A DNA stretch of 23,027 nt, from NCBI GenBank assembly GCA_013115135.1, contig JABANP010000678.1:1-23027 (forward strand), in the 5' to 3' direction. The notes beneath the pieces were generated by a model. The model saw only the letters and a list, made by a program, of their open reading frames with translations. It ran no database searches and was not told the DNA's origin. Numbering within the stretch: position 1 is the first letter of the stretch; each line of letters begins with the position of its first letter. A program made the translations under genes and the position numbers. Shown here one piece after another: positions 16,724 to 23,027 of this stretch. Source of the stretch: Perkinsus olseni (Eukaryota; Perkinsozoa; Perkinsida; Perkinsidae).

Positions 16724-16731
16724 TCCGTATC
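16724..16731. repeat. 8-bp target-site duplication (right)
   Basis: TCCGTATC, identical to 15968-15975. Removing the element and one copy rejoins the flanking DNA without a gap. Confidence 0.9.
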
Positions 16732-17620
16732 GAGTGGGGCTTTTCGAGCCCTTCATTGAAGCAGGTACGTTTATTAGACATCGATGTGAACGCTCAAAAT
16801 GAAGTTATGATAACATGGCGATTGGACAGGAGCATTCTTTAGTGTCTCGAGTTCAGCCCGTAGAATCCGTGAATCGCAATATCGGACACATTCAACCCGA
16901 CAGTGTCTTCGGCAAACATGGGCATCATCACAGGCAACATGATAATGATTATGACAATCAGTTTATCAGATAATCACATAGACTCCTCCGATTGCTCCAC
17001 TAACGAGCTCAAGAACGTTTCGACACGTGAGAACCTCTGGGACGTGGGGGTAGTGAAACTCAGCAGAGGGAACAATGCGCCGCGATCCCTGGAGGGCCAC
17101 GTGGGCGCTAGAAAACATCCCCACGAATATTATTGAGTTGATAAAGACTACTTACGAAAGACCCTATGTCTCCAGTGACATTCACGTAGCCTCAGTCTGA
17201 TGACTCGTCGGAGCTCATGAGAGTATGCAGTAGGTAGCGGTGCTAGACAACGAATGAAGTAGTGGAGATGTTTTCGCCATCCTCCAATGTTAGACATTCC
17301 CAACATCTCCTCAGTCCGACTGAGTCAGTCGGCCTCTGTCGTGATACTTGCAGAAATTAGTGCCAACTCTCACATAGGGCGTTCTATCGTGGCAGCTTTT
17401 CTCCTATCCTTTATCACTAGCAACACAATCTGATGTAATCAGAAAAGAGTTTAAATGAGCAGAAGTCAGGCAGACTCAACATCCAGATAAGCGACGTTGA
17501 TGCTAGACTCTCTCGTTTGCAAAATCTGAAAATATTGAAAAAAGGAAAATTGGCCGTGGTAGGCCTGGTCTATCATTCATCCACTTGGCGAAGTGGCGAA
17601 TCCTTCTCTAGTAGAGAATC
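16732..17620 (+). other. Gene-free region between the hAT-type element and the repeat-protein gene
   Basis: Nothing convincing was found. A 77-codon frame at 16903-17136 has no domain and unremarkable composition. A short hairpin lies near 17607-17625 (TCTCTAGTAGAGA), just past the stop codon of the minus-strand gene, and might act in 3' end formation, though that is speculative. Confidence 0.5.
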
Positions 17621-17625
17621 TCTAC

Positions 17626-19348
17626 TCACTGGTTCTTGAAGACCTTCGCTTGTGCCTTGCCATGTCTACGGGACCTGTGAATGACTAATGTCTGGTCGTT
17701 CGGGTCCTGCGCATCCCTGAATTCGATCTTCTCTAGATCACTGAGTTGGTATTTTGACCTGGCTTTGAACCTGCACTTCCTCAGAGTGTAAGCCAGACTG
17801 GTGGAGCTATAGTCAGGCTCCACCCAAGAGACGCCATTCTCCTCAACCATCTCGTATGGTATATCCTCGTAATAGAGACGACAACCAGCGAGTGTGATAT
17901 GCATGGTAAAGTATCCAGGTTTTTGAAGGAAAACCAATTCTCCCGAGGCTCCTTTACTGCCACCATCATACAGACCACTTGGGTGAGGCTTAGTTGGAAC
18001 TGTAGGGGTCGGGGTAGTCGTCGTGGGAAGAGGAGTTGTGGTTGGTGGCGGCCGAGTGGGCACATCAAGGAGCTGAAATTCCCATTCTTCAGTCTGCTGC
18101 CCGTAGGTGGTGACTTCACTCATCGGAACGCCCTGCTTGGAGGTAACCGCCAGATGTTTAAAAGACTCGCCGTGGATAGCAGGGTCGCCGCAGTTGTCCA
18201 CCTGCGTCATGAAGTCTGTACTGCCGAAATCGGGCACCACGAAGAACTCGTCGTCGAGAATGTCTCCTTTATGACTGTGGAGACGGCCAATATGATAGGG
18301 GACGTTGCGGGCAGCAGCAACGCAACTACCGAGGTTGACAGCCAAACTCATGAGCAGCAGGTTCTCGTAGAACTCGATAGTGCTAACAGAGTTTGAATGT
18401 TCCTCGCTCTGGTAGATCCCCACGGGGTGAGTCTCATGTACAGGAAACGCGGGAGATTGCGTCGGGTGATCCGGGCGCGGAGGAGGAGCACCAGCGAGTT
18501 CGAAAACCCATTCCACACCATCCACGATGAAAGCAGTGATCTCGTTCATCGAGCCGCCCTTCGAGGATACTCTGAGACGGCTGAATTGGCCACCTCGTAC
18601 AACCGCGTCGTTGCAACTATCGAGCTTCGTCTCGAAGTTCGTCGAGCTGTAGTCGGGGATCACCCAGAATAGGTCCTTAGTGGCCAATCTCACGGTATAG
18701 GGAACGTTATATGCAGTCGCGACGCAGGTCTGCAACCGGATGGAAATAGAAAAAGTCTGCTGCTGCTCGTGAAACACCAAAGATCCGCCAGACTCATCCG
18801 TTACTGAAGAATAGAAGCTTCCAACAGGGTGAGTCGACGCCGGTGTTGGAAAGGGTGTAGCTTTCGGCGCACGCGTAGTAGTGTGGACCGGAAGAGGCCT
18901 AGTAGTTAGGCTTGGCACGGGGCGAGAAGGACCATCGGCCAACCAGCAGTTCCACGGAGACCCATTAGCGCCGTTGATAGCTATATCGCTCATGAGAACA
19001 CCATGGTTAGACTTGACGAGGAGACTGTCGAAGAAGTCGGCATTAATAGACCGATCTCTGCAGGCAACCAGGCAACCATTTGAAGTCAGTCGAGCTATAG
19101 TCAGGCTTCAGCAAATACTCGTGGCTAGAACCAAGGATGGGAGTTATTGTATAGGGGACGTTCTCGGCAGAAATACCACACCTGCCGAGCAAGGCGCTGA
19201 TGCGGAGGACCTGCTTACTTTCATCAAAATCTAAACGACCACCGTACCGGGCTGATCCTCTGCAACCGTAAGCACCGATAGGGTGGGAGGCACGAACGCT
19301 CGTTGTGATAAGACTTGAGTAACAGATGATAGAAGAGAGGTATCTCAT
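17626..19348 (-). CDS. Secreted four-repeat Pro/Thr-linked protein (one apparent frameshift)
   Basis: Starts at MRYLSSIICYSS (19348) with a signal peptide ending near SVRAS, then four homologous repeats of roughly 110 residues. Each starts HPxGxY/F (about 19285, 18835, 18428 and 17986), has a Cys followed by a VPY box, then a PDYSST/PDFGST box and a second Cys. Linkers between repeats are rich in Pro and Thr and probably O-glycosylated. The last repeat ends in a basic tail (RSRRHGKAQAKVFKNQ). The frame is broken once, in repeat 1 at about 19078-19081: a single extra base in an A run after PDYSSTDF gives TAA in the upstream frame, while the downstream frame continues through NGCLVACRD to the stop. 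With that one base discounted the product is about 573 residues. No known domain was recognised; the architecture suggests a cell-surface or extracellular protein, perhaps binding or adhesive. The frameshift may be an error or a real null. Confidence 0.72.
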
Positions 19349-19672
19349 ATGAAAAGGTCGTAGAAAGAAGGTTGCTGCGAGAGACGAATCACACGAGAAG
19401 AACGGCGAGTCGAAGCCACAGAGATGGGCTGCTGTAGCATTTCGGGTAGCCAAGCCGCGAAGCCCGAAACAAGACTAGACAGTGTCACGGTGGCGCTGTG
19501 CGGCTCGCAGGGGCACGCACCCACCTCGAGGCGAGACCGCCCGAGTTTCGCACCGATGGGAGGAGTTCATCGAACTTTATAATCGGACGAATAATCGGGA
19601 ACGAAGGTTGCAGTAGTATCAGAGTCAAGAGAAAGTTACGGATCTAATAGATCCGATCTACACTGGTCAGGA
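19349..19672 (-). other. Intergenic region upstream of the repeat-protein gene
   Basis: Between the repeat-protein ATG and the next ORF. The repeat-protein frame stays open 35 codons upstream of the chosen Met (to 19453), but those residues precede the signal peptide, so I prefer 19348. No promoter motif was recognised. Confidence 0.45.
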
Positions 19673-20053
19673 CTAAACCTTTGTCCGCTTATAGTGAAGG
19701 GCATTAAAGTATGTATTCATACCACTGAGGGAGTCGGCGAATCGCATTGGATGAGAATGTGCTTTTGGATTGCCTTCACCTGGGAGAAGGATGCCCTCAA
19801 AGTACGGGCTTGCCGGCGACGGTGATTGATTGAAGTACAGGGGGAAGTCCTTACTGCGTATCTTTTTAGCTGTGTCCAGCTGTGCTGCAACAGAAAGGAT
19901 AACCGCGTTGTATCGATCAAGGTCCAAAGAAAAGATATTTGCCGGATTCTCCGACTCAAGGCTGTGCTCGCTGCCTAAATCAGCCCGAACCGGATACCAC
20001 CCATCAAAGCTCCATGCCTGGCTCGAGTTTGTTCCCGAAGTTGATATCCTCAT
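19673..20053 (-). CDS. Unrecognised ORF, possible gene remnant or exon
   Basis: A 126-codon frame with balanced composition, including DLDRYNAVILSVAAQLDTAKK and SPSPASPYFEGILLPGEG. I do not recognise it. Just upstream in another frame lies GVYFANEDINFGNKLEPG (about 20069-20016), which also looks protein-like, so this may be a split gene with a frameshift or unseen intron. No signal peptide and no catalytic motif are visible. It lies on the same strand as the four-repeat gene, about 325 bp upstream of its start codon. Confidence 0.3.
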   Translation of the reverse strand: MRISTSGTNSSQAWSFDGWYPVRADLGSEHSLESENPANIFSLDLDRYNAVILSVAAQLDTAKKIRSKDFPLYFNQSPSPASPYFEGILLPGEGNPKAHSHPMRFADSLSGMNTYFNALHYKRTKV

Positions 20054-20638
20054 TGGCGAAATAGACTCCCTAAATCATGAAATCGAGGGCCTTATTCGCG
20101 GACCTGAATTCCTTATTCGAGGCCCGCCGCTAACATGACTTCTTCATACGCAAACTTCTCGATGTGTCTATTGCGCCCCTACCGCCCATTTGCTGCCCCA
20201 AATCTCTAATGCGATATCTCCGAGCGCTGGTATAACGGTCTCACCTGCCAAACAGACTTCTTAATAGATCCACCCGAGGGTCCTGAGGTCAGAGGGTCCT
20301 TCAATAGCGTGAACGCACGTTTCCCCAAACCTCTCTCGATTCTGGTTTGACCCCCCCCCCCTTGAGCCCCCGTCTCGAACAGCCACACTGTTATGGGTTA
20401 TAGTGCAGTAGTCGTAACCTGTATTCCACACCTTGTCACAGCCACCTCCGCTGCTGCTGCGTGCCATAAATCCCAAGGTCGCTACGCACATTTGCTCTTT
20501 GTGCGCATTTGCTCTTTGTGCGTCCAACCGTCACGGCCCGTGGCGCTCACCCGGATTGCCCCTCGGCTGAAGTCTCCTGAGTCCAGATCTCCGCTCTCCA
20601 AGACTGTGCGCTTTTTAGTTTCCTGTTCATTCGACGCG
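20054..20638 (+). other. Region upstream of the intact protease
   Basis: It contains the promoter and leader of the protease, a poly-C run at about 20351-20361, and a 17-bp tandem duplication at 20489-20522. The protease frame stays open upstream to 20393, but homology with the other protease copies starts only at about 20608 (the TTTCTGTTCATTCGA-like leader), so the upstream part is not expected to be coding. Confidence 0.5.
20489..20522 (+). repeat. 17-bp tandem repeat
   Basis: CATTTGCTCTTTGTGCG occurs twice head to tail (20489-20505, 20506-20522), perfect copies, about 120 bp before the protease start codon. Confidence 0.9.
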
Positions 20639-21919
20639 ATGAAGCTCCTCTCCTTCGTCCCCCTCATAGCCCCATCGAGCTCCGCAGACGTTTACGACAG
20701 CAAGACTATCCTGTCGATCACCTCCGACGATGCTTTTGTTGACGTGCGAGACGTCCCTAAACTTCTCGAGAACGCCAGTTTCGCGTCCAACCCTGAAGTG
20801 GCCGCTTTCCTCAAGACAGCATCGATCAAAACCCTGAAGTCCTCGGGCTTGCAGGTAGTCTCTACTTCCGATGACACGGTGAGCTCTGCCGATCTCTGTT
20901 CCTACTTGAAGAACGCAGCCTCCGAGCTACCCGGTCTAGAGTGTGAATGCTCCCCTAACTTCGCCACCAAGGAACAGACCACCGACGACGATCTCGGCGT
21001 GAATGACCCTCAAGCTTGGAGGCAAAGGGCATTTGAGCGGATGAACATGAAAGAAGTGTGGAGATTGTCTGCACCCTACGCGACGCGGACCGTCGGCGTA
21101 GCGGTTATGGACAGCGGCCTCGATTTCAGCGATCCTGAGATCGCGCCTTATCGGGGATTTTTTCGTAAGAGAAGCGGTGGGTTCATTGATGGTGGTTGGA
21201 ACTTCGTGAACGACTCCTCGAACTTCACGTCGGTTAATCAGCACGGTCAAAGGTGTGCCAGACTCATCGCGGCCAGGCGGAACAATAACCTCGATATGGT
21301 CGGCATGTCATCTAATGTACGTTTGGTGTCTTTGAGAACCCATGAAGATAATGGTTATGGTGGCTGGGCGAATTTGGCTGAAGCTATGGACATGGCAGTC
21401 GACATCGGGGTTGATATCGTATCAATCTCACTTGGGGACTTCATGTCGAGGAGTAACGGGGAACGGATCTTCGGCAAGGCCTTCGAAGCAGCAACTGACA
21501 AGGGTATCATCGTCGTCGCCTCTGCTGGCAACGATAATTCGCTCGCTGACACGCACTATCCTTCTGCGCTTCCCGGCGTGATCGCCGTGGCTTCCCTCAA
21601 TATCCAAGACCCTCTACAATTATCTAGTTTCAGCAACTACGGGGGTTACGTCGACATCGCTGCATACGGCGCCGGCGTCTACACCGGCTCTAACGTGCTC
21701 TCCTCGGGCACGTCTTTCTCGTGCCCCATCGTCTCTGGAGCGGCCGCAATTCTGCTTTCTATGGGAGTTAAGCCTAAGTACGTTGCTGGAATTCTCACTC
21801 ACAACGTTGATAGGTTCGCCAGCCCTTTGAAGCCTTTGAAAAAGCACGCTGGGGCTCTGAACCCGCTGAAGGCCGTCAAGATGGCCATCGATTATCCGAT
21901 TTTGAGAAGCGGGCGCTAG
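20639..21919 (+). CDS. Secreted subtilisin-like serine protease (S8 family)
   Basis: Intact 426-residue protein. The signal peptide is MKLLSFVPLIAPSSSA; residues about 17-135 resemble a propeptide (with KTASIKTLKSSGLQVVS and a Cys pair, ECEC, at about 101-104). The catalytic domain carries the S8 triad in order: Asp158 (AVMDSGLDFS), His202 (NQHGQR) and Ser359 (SSGTSFSCP), with oxyanion-hole Asn298 (ASAGNDN). The residues after His are unusual (HGQRCA instead of HGTxVA). It should be secreted, self-process and cleave proteins outside the cell. I start at 20639 because the other copies share this Met and the leader before it; the frame is open further upstream to 20393. It is single-exon and paralogous to the decayed copy at 12978. 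Secreted subtilisins of this type are numerous in Perkinsus, from general knowledge. Confidence 0.92.
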   Translation: MKLLSFVPLIAPSSSADVYDSKTILSITSDDAFVDVRDVPKLLENASFASNPEVAAFLKTASIKTLKSSGLQVVSTSDDTVSSADLCSYLKNAASELPGLECECSPNFATKEQTTDDDLGVNDPQAWRQRAFERMNMKEVWRLSAPYATRTVGVAVMDSGLDFSDPEIAPYRGFFRKRSGGFIDGGWNFVNDSSNFTSVNQHGQRCARLIAARRNNNLDMVGMSSNVRLVSLRTHEDNGYGGWANLAEAMDMAVDIGVDIVSISLGDFMSRSNGERIFGKAFEAATDKGIIVVASAGNDNSLADTHYPSALPGVIAVASLNIQDPLQLSSFSNYGGYVDIAAYGAGVYTGSNVLSSGTSFSCPIVSGAAAILLSMGVKPKYVAGILTHNVDRFASPLKPLKKHAGALNPLKAVKMAIDYPILRSGR

Positions 21920-22428
21920 TAAGGGCCTTACTGTAAGGCCTATCAAGTAGCCTGCGAGTCTTTTCTCTTCTGTCTCCACAAGTCAGGCCCGACTCGGATT
22001 TTTATCTCATTTTGGACGCTGGACGCCATCAATGCGCACAATCAGATCGTGGCAAATTTCCACTGACAATCCAGTTGCCAGTGTGCAGCGCCAGTCGTGC
22101 CAAGCTCTTAGCGTCGCGGGTCCGCTCGCCTTTGACGCCAGACTGTTGAACGATAACTTATTCTCCATCGCGGACTTGATCAGTCGCGCCTTTTGATCGT
22201 TAAAACACAACATCGTTAGCTGCAGGCATTTACCCCTCGTCACATGTTGCGTTCCAACAGTAGCGCTTTGTAACCCAAGATGCTACACCAAGGTATCCAA
22301 CAAAGCAGTTGGTGCGCTTACTAATTCGACGGGACGACTGGCAGTACAGAGTGATTGTCTAATCACAACGCGTTTACACTCATGTTATTATTGCCCTGCC
22401 AACATTATACTAGCCAAGCCCTGATGTA
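21920..22428 (+). repeat. 3' flank duplicated with the protease gene (copy 2)
   Basis: Non-coding counterpart of 14272-14862, sharing the same landmarks in the same order and ending at CTGATGTA (22421-22428). Immediately after lies a GC-rich palindromic tract. No gene is seen. Confidence 0.72.
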
Positions 22429-22457
22429 CCCCGGCCCGGGACCGGGGGCCCCCGGGC
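22429..22457. repeat. GC-rich palindromic tract
   Basis: A C/G-dominated tract containing the 14-bp perfect palindrome CCGGGGGCCCCCGG and CCCGGG. It sits exactly where similarity to the first protease flank stops. Confidence 0.75.
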
Positions 22458-22795
22458 ACAGTACCAAGTTTTGGAGGTCCTGATCTCAGAAAGTGCCAAT
22501 TCATCCTGATCTTAGAAAATCGCGTATTGGAGTATTTTCATGCGGTCCACTGGTTTTCCTCGGTTGTATCTTAGCTGATCTAGCATGATTTGGCCCAGTG
22601 GTCGTCTCACCCAGAGGCGCACCTCGCCCATCGAAATGCTCCGAGTATTAATTCGTCTCGTGTAGTTCGATCTAGCTTGACAGTTTTTGTACTGTTCCGG
22701 TTTCTTCATTTGATGCCGTGCTAGTTAAAGTAACTTATTCTCCTATTCTTATCTCTTTCAGTTCGAAAAATAAAGCTGGACTTCCCTCCCGTGGA

Positions 22796-22807
22796 TCGAC
22801 AACCCTG
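22796..22807. repeat. Orphan copy of the hAT-type terminal repeat
   Basis: TCGACAACCCTG, identical over 12 bp to the right terminal inverted repeat at 16712-16723 and in the same orientation. No matching left end or 8-bp duplication was found in the window, so it may be a remnant of a second, deleted element. Confidence 0.55.
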
Positions 22808-22945
22808 CCTCTCTCCAGTTCATGACCACCACTGACACGACTACACGATGATGGACTCGTCCGAAAGGACTAGCGGCTACTCCGCTAGTTGGGTTAGTCA
22901 CCAGCCCCACAGCAACAGGTAAGATGACCGTCTTAATAGCGATGA

Positions 22946-22977
22946 CAATGGAGGGACCTCTGGAGGTCCCTCCATTG
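22946..22977. repeat. Perfect hairpin with 15-bp arms
   Basis: Arms 22946-22960 and 22963-22977 are exact reverse complements with a 2-nt spacer, beginning CAATGGAGGG. A short tandem (CATTGCTC twice) follows. No poly-T follows on either strand, so it is not a bacterial-style terminator; it could be a palindrome left by a rearrangement or a structured RNA. Confidence 0.85.
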
Positions 22978-23027
22978 CTCCATTGCTCCTATTCATGCAG
23001 CTGACGGTTTTGTGCTCCCGGAGACAC

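Larger units (their letters stand above)
22458..23027 (+). other. Gene-free right end of the window
   Basis: No gene recognised; the only longer open frame (22512-22709, minus) has no recognisable content. The stretch holds an orphan hAT-type terminal repeat at 22796-22807, a cluster of stems at 22853-22900 and a long perfect hairpin at 22946-22977. Confidence 0.5.

Noticed and set aside
20393..20638. N-terminal extension of the intact protease
   Set aside because: The frame is open, but homology to the other copies begins only at the leader just before 20639, and a signal peptide starts exactly at that Met.
22838..22900. Hammerhead ribozyme
   Set aside because: GGAC-TC-GTCC followed by GAAA resembles stem II and its flank, but the required CTGATGA core is not present in register, the loop would have only 2 nt, and stem I partners do not pair.
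22946..22977. Rho-independent terminator
   Set aside because: There is no T tract after the stem on either strand and the genome appears eukaryotic.

Overview
The window looks like nuclear DNA of an intron-bearing protist. Secreted subtilisin-like protease paralogues, an intron-rich adenylation-carrier-condensation gene, several degenerate repeats and a tyrosine-recombinase retrotransposon together suggest an alveolate of the Perkinsus type. This assignment is an inference from gene content and general knowledge; no marker gene proves it. No rRNA, tRNA, CRISPR array or bacterial operon structure was seen.

Layout. (1) 1-7105: an almost complete Ngaro-like (DIRS-order) retrotransposon with three forward ORFs: a Gag-like low-complexity protein, reverse transcriptase-RNase H, and tyrosine recombinase. 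It carries split direct repeats in the order A1 - ORFs - B1 - A2 - B2; about 115 bp of A1 would lie left of the window. (2) 7121-11893, minus strand: an eight-exon NRPS-like gene (adenylation - membrane-like insert - carrier - condensation) whose stop codon lies 15 bp from the retrotransposon end. My exon model stays in phase throughout and gives 1410 residues. (3) 12549-14862: a truncated 5' copy of a subtilisin-like protease gene, a repeated 77-bp block, and a nearly full copy whose 3' end is broken by three +1 frameshifts. (4) 14863-17620: gene-poor DNA with short repeats, hairpins and a 748-bp non-autonomous hAT-type element with 12-bp terminal inverted repeats and a perfect 8-bp target duplication. 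(5) 17626-19348, minus strand: a secreted protein of four homologous ~110-residue repeats joined by Pro/Thr linkers, interrupted by one apparent +1 frameshift. (6) 19673-20053, minus: an unrecognised ORF, possibly a gene remnant. (7) 20639-21919: an intact secreted subtilisin-like protease, paralogue of region 3, with duplicated 3' flank up to about 22428. (8) 22429-23027: gene-free, with a GC-rich palindromic tract, an orphan hAT terminal repeat and strong hairpins.

The retrotransposon ORFs work as one replication unit. The protease copies are products of a segmental duplication. Nothing shows that the NRPS-like gene, the proteases and the repeat protein act together; the protease and the repeat protein both carry signal peptides and would be secreted. 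The most unusual items are the membrane-like segment inside the NRPS-like protein, the four-repeat secreted protein, and the well-preserved split-repeat architecture of the retrotransposon.
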